Source: Antitrichia curtipendula
Lineage: Eukaryota; Streptophyta; Bryopsida; Hypnales; Leucodontaceae
Reading direction: 5' to 3'
NCBI GenBank assembly: GCA_951230915.1
Contig: OX579637.1
Span: 25,730,001 to 25,794,000 of the forward strand
Length of the DNA: 64,000 bases
The position numbers and the translations under genes were made by a program. Below are positions 10,601-24,021 of this stretch, piece after piece (the first letter of the stretch is position 1; the number at the start of each line of letters is the position of its first letter). Under the pieces are notes generated by a model. It did not search any database. It had not been told where the DNA came from and worked only from the letters and a program-made list of their open reading frames with translations.

Positions 10601-12994
10601 ACGAAACTACAGGTTCAGTTTAATTCCGATCCTTTTATTATTCACGTGAGGGTGGATTCAGTGCTACGCACAACTTAAATATTTTTGTGCATTCTAATAC
10701 TTGAGGGTGTTTACAACTTTTACAACTTTCTACAAGTCACTTTCAAAGTGGAATTCGATGACATTAGATGTGGAGGCCACGAAACTACAGGTTCAGTTTA
10801 ATTCCGATTCTTTTATTATTCACTTGAGGGTGGATTCAGTGCTACGCACAACTTAAATATTTTTGTGCATTCTAATACTTGAGGGTGTTTACAACTTTCA
10901 CAACTTTCTACAAGTCACTTTCAAAGTGGAATTCTCTGACATTAGATGTGGAGGCCACGAAACTACAGGTTCAGTTTAATTCCGATCCTTTTATTATTCA
11001 CGTGAAGGTGGATTCAATGCTACGCACAAAATAAATATTCTGAAGCATATATATACTTGAGGGTGGTTACAACTTTTACAACTTTCTACAAGTCACTTTC
11101 AAAGTGGAATTCTATGACATTAGACGTGGAGGCCACGAAACCAGAGGTTCAGTTTAATTCCGATCCTTTTATTATTCACGTGAAGGTGGATTCAATGCTA
11201 CGCACAAAATAAATATTCTCAAGCATATATATACTTGAGGGTGTTTACAACTTTTACAACTTTCTACAAGTCACTTTCAAAGTGGAATTCGATGGCATTA
11301 GATGTGGAGGCCACGAAACTACAGGGTCAGTTTAATTCTGATTCTTTTATTATTCACGTGAGGGTGGATTCAATGCTACGCACAAAATAAATATTTTTCT
11401 GCATTCTAATACTTGAGGGTGTTTACAACTTTTACAACTTTCTACAAGTCACTTTCAAAGTGGAATTCGATGACATTAGATGTGGAGGCCACGAAACTAC
11501 AGGTTCAGTTTAATTCCGATTCTTTTATTATTCACGTGAAGGTGGATTCAATGCTATGCACAAAATAAATATTCTCAAGCATATATATACTTGAGGGTGG
11601 TTACAACTTTTACAACTTTCTTCAAGTCACTTTCAAACTGGAATTCGATGACATTAGATGTGGAGGCCACGAAACTACAGGTTCAGTTTAATTCCGATTC
11701 TTTTATTATTCACGTGAAGGTGGATTCAATGCTACGCACAACTTAAATATTTTTCTGCATTCTAATACTTGAGGGTGTTTACAACTTTTACAACTTTCTA
11801 CAAGTCACTTTCAAAGTGGAATTCGATGACATTAGATGTGGAGGCCACGAAACTACAGGTTCAGTTTAATTCCGATCCTTTTATTATTCACGTGAGGGTG
11901 GATTCAGTGCTACGCACAACTTAAATATTTTTGTGCATTCTAATACTTGAGGGTGTTTACAACTTTTACAACTTTCTACAAATCACTTTCAAAGTGGAAT
12001 TCGATGACATTAGATGTGGAGGCCACGAAACTACAGGTTCAGTTTAATTCCGATTCTTTTATTATTCACGTGAAGGTGGATTCAGTGCTACGCACAAAAT
12101 AAATATTTTTCTGCATTCTAATACTTGAGGGTGTTTACAACTTTTACAACTTTCTACAAGTCACTTTCAAAGTGGAATTCTATGACATTAGATGTGGAGG
12201 CCACGAAACTACAGGTTCAGTTTAATTCCAATTCTTTTATTATTCACGTGAAGGTGGATTCAATGCTACGCACAAAATAAATATTCTCAAGCATATATAT
12301 ACTTGAGGGTGGTTACAACTTTTACAACTTTCTTCAAGTCACTTTCAAAGTGGAATTCGATGACATTAGATGTGGAGGCCACGAAACTACAGGTTCAGTT
12401 TAATTCCGATTCTTTTATTATTCACGTGAGGGTGGATTCAATGCTACGCACAAAATAAATATTTTTGTGCATTCTAATACTTGAGGGTGTTTACAACTTT
12501 TACAACTTTCTACAAGTCACTTTCAAAGTGGAGTTCGATGACATTAGATGTGGAGGCCACGAAACTACAGGTTCAGTTTAATTCCGATTCTATTATTATT
12601 CACGTGAGGGTGGATTCAATGCTACGCACAAAATAATTATTTCTGTACATTCTAATACTTGAGGGTGTTTACAACTTTTACAACTTTCTACAAGTCACTT
12701 TCAAAGTGGAATTCTATGGCATTAGATGTGGAGGCCACGAAACTACAGGGTCAGTTTAATTCTGATTCTTTTATTATTCACGTGAGGGTGGATTCAATGC
12801 TACGCACAACTTAAATATTTTTGTGCATTCTAATACTTGAGGGTGCTTACAACTTTTACAACTTTCTACAAGTCACTTTCAAAGTGGAATTCGATGACAT
12901 TAGATGTGGAGGCCACGAAACTACAGGTTCAGTTTAATTCCGATCCTTTTATTATTCACGTGAGGGTGGATTCAGTGCTACGCACAACTTAAAT

Positions 12995-13706
12995 ATTTTT
13001 GTGCATTCTAATACTTGAGGGTGTTTACAACTTTTACAACTTTCTACAAGTCACTTTCAAAGTGGAATTCGATGACATTAGATGTGGAGGCCACGAAACT
13101 ACAGGTTCAGTTTAATTCCGATTCTTTTATTATTCACTTGAGGGTGGATTCAGTGCTACGCACAACTTAAATATTTTTGTGCATTCTAATACTTGAGGGT
13201 GTTTACAACTTTCACAACTTTCTACAAGTCACTTTCAAAGTGGAATTCTATGACAGTAGATGTGGAGGCCATGAAACCAGAGGTTCAGTTTAATTCCGAT
13301 CCTTTTATTATTCACGTGAAGGTGGATTCAATGCTACGCACAAAATAAATATTCTCAAGCATATATATACTTGAGGGTGTTTACAACTTTTACAACTTTC
13401 TACAAGTCACTTTCAAAGTGGAATTCTATGACATTAGACGTGGAGGCCACGAAACCAGAGGTTCAGTTTAATTCCGATCCTTTTATTATTCACGTGAAGG
13501 TGGATTCAATGCTACGCACAAAATAAATATTCTCAAGCATATATATACTTGAGGGTGTTTACAACTTTTACAACTTTCTACAAGTCACTTTCAAAGTGGA
13601 ATTCGATGGCATTAGATGTGGAGGCCACGAAACTACAGGGTCAGTTTAATTCTGATTCTTTTATTATTCACGTGAGGGTGGATTCAATGCTACGCACAAA
13701 ATAAAT
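12995..13706. repeat. Marker block CACTTG / TTTCACAAC / ACCAGAGG / GGGTCAG
   Basis: Four successive monomers carry, in order, CACTTGAGGG with CAGTGC; TTTCACAAC with ACCAGAGG; the palindromic box with ACCAGAGG; and the palindromic box with GATGGCATT and GGGTCAG. Related blocks start at 10681 (13 monomers upstream), 14953 (11 downstream, first three monomers) and 43246 (170 monomers downstream, all four). The repeated order makes it a useful marker of long-range copying. Confidence 0.82.
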
Positions 13707-15486
13707 ATTTTTGTGCATTCTAATACTTGAGGGTGTTTACAACTTTTACAACTTTCTACAAGTCACTTTCAAAGTGGAATTCGATGACATTAGATGTGGA
13801 GGCCACGAAACTACAGGTTCAGTTTAATTCCGATCCTTTTATTATTCACGTGAGGGTGGATTCAGTGCTACGCACAACTTAAATATTTTTGTGCATTCTA
13901 ATACTTGAGGGTGTTTACAACTTTTACAACTTTCTACAAGTCACTTTCAAAGTGGAATTCTATGGCATTAGATGTGGAGGCCACGAATCTACAGGGTCAG
14001 TTAAGTTCTTATTCTTTTATTATTCACGTGAGGGTGGATTCAATGCTACGCACAACTTAAATATTTTTGTGCATTCTAATCTTTGAGGGTGTTTACAACT
14101 TTTACAACTTTCTACAAGTCACTTTCAAAGTGGAATTCTATGACCGTAGATGTGGAGGCCATGAAACTACAGGTTCAGTTTAATTCCGATTCTTTTATTA
14201 TTCACGTGAAGGTGGATTCAATGCTACGCACAACTTAAATATTTTTCTGCATTCTAATACTTGAGGGTGTTTACAACTTTTACAACTTTCTACAAGTCAC
14301 TTTCAAAGTGGAATTCGATGACATTAGATGTGGAGGCCACGAAACTACAGGTTCAGTTTAATTCCGATCCTTTTATTATTCACGTGAGGGTGGATTCAGT
14401 GCTACGCACAACTTAAATATTTTTGTGCATTCTAATACTTGAGGGTGTTGACAACTTTTACAACTTTCTACAAATCACTTTCAAAGTGGAATTCGATGAC
14501 ATTAGATGTGGAGGCCACGAAACTACAGGTTCAGTTTAATTCCGATTCTTTTATTATTCACGTGAAGGTGGATTCAGTGCTACGCACAACTTAAATATTT
14601 TTGTGCATTCTAATACTTGAGGGTGTTTACAACTTTTACAACTTTCTACAAGTCACTTTCAAAGTGGAATTCGATGACATTAGATGTGGAGGCTAGGAAA
14701 CTACAGGTTCAGTTTAATTCCGATTCTTTTATTATTCACGTGAAGGTGGATTCAATGCTACGCACAAAATAAATATTCTCAAGCATATATATACTTGAGG
14801 GTGGTTACAACTTTTACAACTTTCTACAAGTCACTTTCAAAGTGGAATTCGATGACATTAGATGTGGAGGCCACGAAACTACAGGTTCAGTTTAATTCCG
14901 ATCCTTTTATTATTCACGTGAGGGTGGATTCAGTGCTACGCACAACTTAAATATTTTTGTGCATTCTAATACTTGAGGGTGTTTACAACTTTTACAACTT
15001 TCTACAAGTCACTTTCAAAGTGGAATTCGATGACATTAGATGTGGAGGCCACGAAACTACAGGTTCAGTTTAATTCCGATTCTTTTATTATTCACTTGAG
15101 GGTGGATTCAGTGCTACGCACAACTTAAATATTTTTGTGCATTCTAATACTTGAGGGTGTTTACAACTTTCACAACTTTCTACAAGTCACTTTCAAAGTG
15201 GAATTCTATGACAGTAGATGTGGAGGCCATGAAACCAGAGGTTCAGTTTAATTCCGATCCTTTTATTATTCACGTGAAGGTGGATTCAATGCTACGCACA
15301 AAATAAATATTCTCAAGCATATATATACTTGAGGGTGTTTACAACTTTTACAACTTTCTACAAGTCACTTTCAAAGTGGAATTCTATGACATTAGACGTG
15401 GAGGCCACGAAACCAGAGGTTCAGTTTAATTCCGATCCTTTTATTATTCACGTGAAGGTGGATTCAATGCTACGCACAAAATAAAT

Positions 15487-17088
15487 ATTCTCAAGCATAT
15501 ATATACTTGAGGGTGGTTACAACTTTTACAACTTTCTTCAAGTCACTTTCAAAGTGGAATTCGATGACATTAGATGTGGAGGCCACGAAACTACAGGTTC
15601 AGTTTAATTCCGATTCTTTTATTATTCACGTGAAGGTGGATTCAATGCTACGCACAACTTAAATATTTTTCTGCATTCTAATACTTGAGGGTGTTTACAA
15701 CTTTTACAACTTTCTACAAGTCACTTTCAAAGTGGAATTCTCTGACATTAGATGTGGAGGCCACGAAACTACAGGTTCAGTTTAATTCCGATCCTTTTAT
15801 TATTCACGTGAGGGTGGATTCAGTGCTACGCACAACTTAAATATTTTTGTGCATTCTAATACTTGAGGGTGTTGACAACTTTTACAACTTTCTACAAATC
15901 ACTTTCAAAGTGGAATTCGATGACATTAGATGTGGAGGCCACGAAACTACAGGTTCAGTTTAATTCCGATTCTTTTATTATTCACGTGAAGGTGGATTCA
16001 GTGCTACGCACAACTTAAATATTTTTGTGCATTCTAATACTTGAGGGTGTTTACAACTTTTACAACTTTCTACAAGTCACTTTCAAAGTGGAATTCTATG
16101 ACATTAGATGTGGAGGCCACGAAACTACAGGTTCAGTTTAATTCCAATTCTTTTATTATTCACGTGAAGGTGGATTCAATGCTACGCACAAAATAAATAT
16201 TCTCAAGCATATATATACTTGAGGGTGGTTACAACTTTTACAACTTTCTTCAAGTCACTTTCAAAGTGGAATTCGATGACATTAGATGTGGAGGCCACGA
16301 AACTACAGGTTCAGTTTAATTCCGATTCTTTTATTATTCACGTGAAGGTGGATTCAATGCTACGCACAACTTAAATATTTTTCTGCATTCTAATACTTGA
16401 GGGTGTTTACAACTTTTACAACTTTCTACAAGTCACTTTCAAAGTGGAATTCTCTGACATTAGATGTGGAGGCCACGAAACTACAGGTTCAGTTTAATTC
16501 CGATCCTTTTATTATTCACGTGAGGGTGGATTCAGTGCTACGCACAACTTAAATATTTTTGTGCATTCTAATACTTGAGGGTGTTGACAACTTTTACAAC
16601 TTTCTACAAATCACTTTCAAAGTGGAATTCGATGACATTAGATGTGGAGGCCACGAAACTACAGGTTCAGTTTAATTCCGATTCTTTTATTATTCACGTG
16701 AAGGTGGATTCAGTGCTACGCACAACTTAAATATTTTTGTGCATTCTAATACTTGAGGGTGTTTACAACTTTTACAACTTTCTACAAGTCACTTTCAAAG
16801 TGGAATTCTCTGACATTAGATGTGGAGGCCACGAAACTACAGGTTCAGTTTAATTCCAATTCTTTTATTATTCACGTGAAGGTGGATTCAATGCTACGCA
16901 GAAAATAAATATTCTCAAGCATATATATACTTGAGGGTGGTTACAACTTTTACAACTTTCTTCAAGTCACTTTCAAAGTGGAATTCGATGACATTAGATG
17001 TGGAGGCCACGAAACTACAGGTTCAGTTTAATTCCGATTCTTTTATTATTCACGTGAAGGTGGATTCAATGCTACGCACAACTTAAAT
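15487..17088. repeat. Tetrameric higher-order repeat, 712 bp, two copies plus one monomer
   Basis: The unit is: palindromic box with GTGGTTAC and TTCTTCAAG; TTTCTGC with CTCTGACATT and GATCC; GTTGACAAC with CTACAAATC and CAGTGC; TTTGTGC with CCAATTC. Copies are 15487-16198 and 16199-16910, and the monomer at 16911 starts a third. GTTGACAAC at 15871 and 16583 shows the 712-bp spacing directly; the same variant at 14447 lies 8 monomers earlier. The copies differ in a few bases, for example TATGACATT against CTCTGACATT in the fourth monomer and GCAGAAAATA near 16899. Confidence 0.85.
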
Positions 17089-17622
17089 ATTTTTCTGCAT
17101 TCTAATACTTGAGGGTGTTTACAACTTTTACAACTTTCTACAAGTCACTTTCAAAGTGGAATTCGATGACATTAGATGTGGAGGCCACGAAACTACAGGT
17201 TCAGTTTAATTCCGATTCTTTTATTATTCACGTGAAGGTGGATTCAGTGCTACGCACAAAATAAATATTTTTGTGCATTCTAATACTTGAGGGTGTTTAC
17301 AACTTTTACAACTTTCTTCAAGTCACTTTCAAAGTGGAATTCGATGACATTAGATGTGGAGGCCACGAAACTACAGGTTCAATTTAATTTTGATTCTCTT
17401 ATTATTCACGTGAGGGTGGATTCAATGCTACGCACAAAATAAATATTTTTGTGCATTCTAATACTTGAGGGTGTTTACAACTTTTACAACTTTCTTCAAG
17501 TCACTTTCAAAGTGGAATTCTATGACATTAGACGTGGAGGCCACGAAACTACAGGTTCAGTTTAATTCCGATTCTTTTATTATTCACGTGAGGGTGGATT
17601 CAATGCTACGCACAACTTAAAT

Positions 17623-17791
17623 ATTTTTCTGCATTCTAATACTTGAGGGTGTTTACAACTTTCTACAAGTCACTTTCAAAGTGGAATTCTCTGACATTAG
17701 ATGTGGAGGCCACGAAACTACAGGTTCAGTTTAATTCCGATCCTTTTATTATTCACGTGAGGGTGGATTCAGTGCTACGCACAACTTAAAT
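17623..17791. repeat. Short 169-bp monomer with a 9-bp deletion
   Basis: Here GTGTTTACAAC is followed directly by TTTCTACAAG, so one of the two TTACAACTT units is missing. All other monomer starts I checked fit a 178-bp step, with one phase change of 9 at this point. The loss of exactly one direct-repeat unit suggests replication slippage or misaligned exchange. The monomer otherwise resembles its neighbours (TTTCTGC, CTCTGACATT, GATCC, CAGTGC). Confidence 0.93.
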
Positions 17792-20105
17792 ATTTTTCTA
17801 CATTCTAATACTTGAGGGTGTTTACAACTTTTACAACTTTCTACAAGTCACTTTCAAAGTGGAATTCGATGACATTAGATGTGGAGGCCACGAAACTACA
17901 GGTTCAGTTTAATTCCGATTCTTTTATTATTCACGTGAAGGTGGATTCAATGCTACGCACAAAATAAATATTCTCAAGCATATATATACTTGAGGGTGTT
18001 TACAACTTTTACAACTTTCTACAAGTCACTTTCAAAGTGGAATTCGATGACATTAGATGTGGAGGCCACGAAACTACAGGTTCAGTTTAATTCCGATTCT
18101 TTTATTATTCACGTGAAGGTGGATTCAATGCTACGCACAAAATAAATATTCTCAAGCATATATATACTTGAGGGTGTTTACAACTTTTACAACTTTCTAC
18201 AAGTCACTTTCAAAGTGGAATTCGATGACATTAGATGTGGAGGCCACGAAACTACAGGTTCAGTTTAATTCCGATTCTTTTATTATTCACGTGAGGGTGG
18301 ATTCAATGCTACGCACAACTTAAATATTTTTCTGCATTCTAATACTTGAGGGTGTTTACAACTTTTACAACTTTCTACAAGTCACTTTCAAAGTGGAATT
18401 CTCTGACATTAGATGTGGAGGCCACGAAACTACAGGTTCAGTTTAATTCCGATCCTTTTATTATTCACGTGAGGGTGGATTCAATGCTACGCACAAAATA
18501 AATATTTTTGTGCATTCTAATCTTTGAGGGTGTTTACAACTTTTACAACTTTCTACAAGTCACTTTCAAAGTGGAATTCGATGACATTAGATGTGGAGGC
18601 CACGAAACTACAGGTTCAATTTAATTCCGATTCTTTTATTATTCACGTGAGGGTGGATTCAATGCTACGCACAAAATAAATATTTTTGTGCATTCTAATA
18701 CTTGAGGGTGTTTACAACTTTTACAACTTTCTACAAGTCACTTTCAAAGTGGAATTCGATGACATTAGATGTGGAGGCCACGAAACTACAGGTTCAGTTT
18801 AATTCCGATTCTTTTATTATTCACGTGAGGGTGGATTCAATGCTACGCACAACTTAAATATTTTTCTGCATTCTAATACTTGAGGGTGTTTACAACTTTT
18901 ACAACTTTCTACAAGTCACTTTCAAAGTGGAATTCTCTGACATTAGATGTGGAGGCCACGAAACTACAGGTTCAGTTTAATTCCGATCCTTTTATTATTC
19001 ACGTGAGGGTGGATTCAATGCTACGCACAAAATAAATATTTTTGTGCATTCTAATCTTTGAGGGTGTTTACAACTTTTACAACTTTCTACAAGTCACTTT
19101 CAAAGTGGAATTCGATGACATTAGATGTGGAGGCCACGAAACTACAGGTTCAATTTAATTCCGATTCTTTTATTATTCACGTGAGGGTGGATTCAATGCT
19201 ACGCACAAAATAAATATTTTTGTGCATTCTAATACTTGAGGGTGTTTACAACTTTTACAACTTTCTACAAATCACTTTCAAAGTGGAATTCTCTGACATT
19301 AGATGTGGAGGCCACGAAACTACAGGTTCAGTTTAATTCCGATTCTTTTATTATTCACGTGAAGGTGGATTCAATGCTACGCACAACTTAAATATTTTTC
19401 TGCATTCTAATACTTGAGGGTGTTTACAACTTTTACAACTTTCTACAAGTCACTTTCAAAGTGGAATTCTCTGACATTAGATGTGGAGGCCACGAAACTA
19501 CAGGTTCAGTTTAATTCCGATCCTTTTATTATTCACGTGAGGGTGGATTCAGTGCTACGCACAACTTAAATATTTTTGTGCATTCTAATACTTGAGGGTG
19601 TTGACAACTTTTACAACTTTCTACAAATCACTTTCAAAGTGGAATTCGATGACATTAGATGTGGAGGCCACGAAACTACAGGTTCAGTTTAATTCCGATT
19701 CTTTTATTATTCACGTGAGGGTGGATTCAATGCTACGCACAACTTAAATATTTTTCTGCATTCTAATACTTGAGGGTGTTTACAACTTTTACAACTTTCT
19801 ACAAGTCACTTTCAAAGTGGAATTCTCTGACATTAGATGTGGAGGCCACGAAACTACAGGTTCAGTTTAATTCCGATCCTTTTATTATTCACGTGAGGGT
19901 GGATTCAATGCTACGCACAAAATAAATATTTTTGTGCATTCTAATCTTTGAGGGTGTTTACAACTTTTACAACTTTCTACAAGTCACTTTCAAAGTGGAA
20001 TTCGATGACATTAGATGTGGAGGCCACGAAACTACAGGTTCAATTTAATTCCGATTCTTTTATTATTCACGTGAGGGTGGATTCAATGCTACGCACAAAA
20101 TAAAT

Positions 20106-23100
20106 ATTTTTGTGCATTCTAATACTTGAGGGTGTTGACAACTTTTACAACTTTCTACAAATCACTTTCAAAGTGGAATTCGATGACATTAGATGTGGAG
20201 GCCACGAAACTACAGGTTCAGTTTAATTCCGATTCTTTTATTATTCACGTGAGGGTGGATTCAATGCTACGCACAACTTAAATATTTTTCTGCATTCTAA
20301 TACTTGAGGGTGTTTACAACTTTTACAACTTTCTTCAAGTCACTTTCAATGTGGAATTCGATGACATTAGATGTGGAGGCCACGAAACTACAGGTTCAAT
20401 TTAATTTTGATTCTCTTATTATTCACGTGAGGGTGGATTCAATGCTACGCACAAAATAAATATTTTTGTGCATTCTAATACTTGAGGGTGTTTACAACTT
20501 TTACAACTTTCTTCAAGTCACTTTCAAAGTGGAATTCGATGACATTAGATGTGGAGGCCACGAAACTACAGGTTCAATTTAATTCCGATTCTTTTATTAT
20601 TCACGTGAGGGTGGATTCAATGCTACGCACAAAATAAATATTTTTGTGCATTCTAATACTTGAGGGTGTTTACAACTTTTACAACTTTCTACAAATCACT
20701 TTCAAAGTGGAATTCGATGACATTAGATGTGGAGGCCACGAAACTACAGGTTCAGTTTAATTCCGATTCTTTTATTATTCACGTGAAGGTGGATTCAGTG
20801 CTACGCACAACTTAAATATTTTTGTGCATTCTAATACTTGAGGGTGTTTACAACTTTTACAACTTTCTACAAGTCACTTTCAAAGTGGAATTCTATGACA
20901 TTAGATGTGGAGGCCACGAAACTACAGGTTCAGTTTAATTCCAATTCTTTTATTATTCACGTGAAGGTGGATTCAATGCTACGCACAAAATAAATATTCT
21001 CAAGCATATATATACTTGAGGGTGTTTACAACTTTTACAACTTTCTTCAAGTCACTTTCAAAGTGGAATTCGATGACATTAGATGTGGAGGCCACGAAAC
21101 TACAGGTTCAGTTTAATTCCGATTCTTTTATTATTCACGTGAAGGTGGATTCAATGCTACGCACAACTTAAATATTTTTCTGCATTCTAATACTTGAGGG
21201 TGTTTACAACTTTTACAACTTTCTACAAGTCACTTTCAAAGTGGAATTCGATGACATTAGATGTGGAGGCCACGAAACTACAGGTTCAGTTTAATTCCGA
21301 TTCTTTTATTATTCACGTGAAGGTGGATTCAGTGCTACGCACAAAATAAATATTTTTGTGCATTCTAATACTTGAGGGTGTTTACAACTTTTACAACTTT
21401 CTTCAAGTCACTTTCAAAGTGGAATTCGATGACATTAGATGTGGAGGCCACGAAACTACAGGTTCAATTTAATTCCGATTCTTTTATTATTCACGTGAGG
21501 GTGGATTCAATGCTACGCACAAAATAAATATTTTTCTGCATTCTAATACTTGAGGGTGTTTACAACTTTTACAACTTTCTACAAGTCACTTTCAAAGTGG
21601 AATTCTCTGACATTAGATGTGGAGGCCACGAAACTACAGGTTCAATTTAATTCCGATTCTTTTATTATTCACGTGAGGGTGGATTCAATGCTACGCACAA
21701 AATAAATATTTTTGTGCATTCTAATACTTGAGGGTGTTTACAACTTTTACAACTTTCTACAAATCACTTTCAAAGTGGAATTCGATGACATTAGATGTGG
21801 AGGCCACGAAACTACAGGTTCAGTTTAATTCCGATTCTTTTATTATTCACGTGAAGGTGGATTCAGTGCTACGCACAACTTAAATATTTTTGTGCATTCT
21901 AATACTTGAGGGTGTTTACAACTTTTACAAGACTCTACAAGTCACTTTCAAAGTGGAATTCTATGACATTAGATGTGGAGGCCACGAAACTACAGGTTCA
22001 GTTTAATTCCAATTCTTTTATTATTCACGTGAAGGTGGATTCAATGCTACGCACAAAATAAATATTCTCAAGCATATATATACTTGAGGGTGGTTACAAC
22101 TTTTACAACTTTCTTCAAGTCACTTTCAAAGTGGAATTCGATGACATTAGATGTGGAGGCCACGAAACTACAGGTTCAGTTTAATTCCGATTCTTTTATT
22201 ATTCACGTGAAGGTGGATTCAATGCTACGCACAACTTAAATATTTTTCTGCATTCTAATACTTGAGGGTGTTTACAACTTTTACAACTTTCTACAAGTCA
22301 CTTTCAAAGTGGAATTCTCTGACATTAGATGTGGAGGCCACGAAACTACAGGTTCAGTTTAATTCCGATCCTTTTATTATTCACGTGAGGGTGGATTCAG
22401 TGCTACGCACAACTTAAATATTTTTGTGCATTCTAATACTTGAGGGTGTTGACAACTTTTACAACTTTCTACAAATCACTTTCAAAGTGGAATTCGATGA
22501 CATTAGATGTGGAGGCCACGAAACTACAGGTTCAGTTTAATTCCGATTCTTTTATTATTCACGTGAGGGTGGATTCAATGCTACGCACAACTTAAATATT
22601 TTTCTGCATTCTAATACTTGAGGGTGTTTACAACTTTTACAACTTTCTACAAGTCACTTTCAAAGTGGAATTCTCTGACATTAGATGTGGAGGCCACGAA
22701 ACTACAGGTTCAGTTTAATTCCGATCCTTTTATTATTCACGTGAGGGTGGATTCAATGCTACGCACAAAATAAATATTTTTGTGCATTCTAATCTTTGAG
22801 GGTGTTTACAACTTTTACAACTTTCTACAAGTCACTTTCAAAGTGGAATTCGATGACATTAGATGTGGAGGCCACGAAACTACAGGTTCAATTGAATTCC
22901 GATTCTTTTATTATTCACGTGAGGGTGGATTCAATGCTACGCACAAAATAAATATTTTTGTGCATTCTAATACTTGAGGGTGTTTACAACTTTTACAACT
23001 TTCTACAAATCACTTTCAAAGTGGAATTCGATGACATTAGATGTGGAGGCCACGAAACTACAGGTTCAGTTTAATTCCGATTCTTTTATTATTCACGTGA

Positions 23101-23131
23101 AGGTGGATTCAGTGCTACGCACAACTTAAAT
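20106..23131. repeat. 17-monomer block, copy 1 of a 3,916-bp (22-monomer) duplication
   Basis: Monomer order and private variants match 24022-27047 at an exact offset of 3,916 bp. The best markers are TTACAAGACTCTAC (21931 and 25847) and CAATTGAATTCC with CTAATCTTTG (monomers 22776 and 26692). By eye only a few bases differ, for example CAATGTGG against CAAAGTGG near 20349, and CCGATTCTTT against TTGATTCTCT near 21475. The match breaks upstream of 20106 and within the monomer at 23132. Confidence 0.85.
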
Positions 23132-24021
23132 ATTTTTGTGCATTCTAATACTTGAGGGTGTTTACAACTTTTACAACTTTCTACAAGTCACTTTCAAAGT
23201 GGAATTCGATGACATTAGATGTGGAGGCCACGAAACTACAGGTTCAATTTAATTCCGATTCTTTTATTATTCACGTGAGGGTGGATTCAATGCTACGCAC
23301 AAAATAAATATTTTTGTGCATTCTAATACTTGAGGGTGTTTACAACTTTTACAACTTTCTACAAATCACTTTCAAAGTGGAATTCTCTGACATTAGATGT
23401 GGAGGCCACGAAACTACAGGTTCAGTTTAATTCCGATTCTTTTATTATTCACGTGAAGGTGGATTCAATGCTACGCACAACTTAAATATTTTTCTGCATT
23501 CTAATACTTGAGGGTGTTTACAACTTTTACAACTTTCTACAAGTCACTTTCAAAGTGGAATTCTCTGACATTAGATGTGGAGGCCACGAAACTACAGGTT
23601 CAGTTTAATTCCGATCCTTTTATTATTCACGTGAGGGTGGATTCAGTGCTACGCACAACTTAAATATTTTTGTGCATTCTAATACTTGAGGGTGTTGACA
23701 ACTTTTACAACTTTCTACAAATCACTTTCAAAGTGGAATTCGATGACATTAGATGTGGAGGCCACGAAACTACAGGTTCAGTTTAATTCCGATTCTTTTA
23801 TTATTCACGTGAGGGTGGATTCAATGCTACGCACAACTTAAATATTTTTCTGCATTCTAATACTTGAGGGTGTTTACAACTTTTACAACTTTCTACAAGT
23901 CACTTTCAAAGTGGAATTCTCTGACATTAGATGTGGAGGCCACGAAACTACAGGTTCAGTTTAATTCCGATCCTTTTATTATTCACGTGAGGGTGGATTC
24001 AATGCTACGCACAAAATAAAT

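Larger units (their letters stand above)
9079..17622. repeat. Array domain B (48 monomers)
   Basis: This region is marked by GTGGTTACAAC, GGGTCAGTTT, ACCAGAGG, TTTCACAAC, CACTTGAGGG and GATGGCATT. The three cassette variants of domain A are missing apart from two GACCGTAGATG monomers near 10403 and 14140. Block offsets of 13 and 11 monomers link 10681, 12995 and 14953. A 14-monomer offset links the two TTTCTGTACATTC monomers at 10147 and 12639. The region ends in a 4-mer repeat. No gene is present; an open stretch at 13889-14086 is a chance frame. Confidence 0.72.

Noticed and set aside
13889..14086. 65-codon open frame
   Set aside because: It starts at TTG inside the repeat and is open only because the usual TAA in CAGTTTAATTC reads AAG here. 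The same segment is closed in almost every other monomer, and 178 is not a multiple of three, so no repeat protein can run through the array.
22780..22977. 65-codon open frame, repeated at 26696-26893 and 29900-30097
   Set aside because: Three copies of one monomer variant in which TAA became GAA (CAATTGAATTC). They are identical because the DNA blocks were duplicated, not because of coding selection. No ATG start, ribosome-binding or splice context, or known domain.
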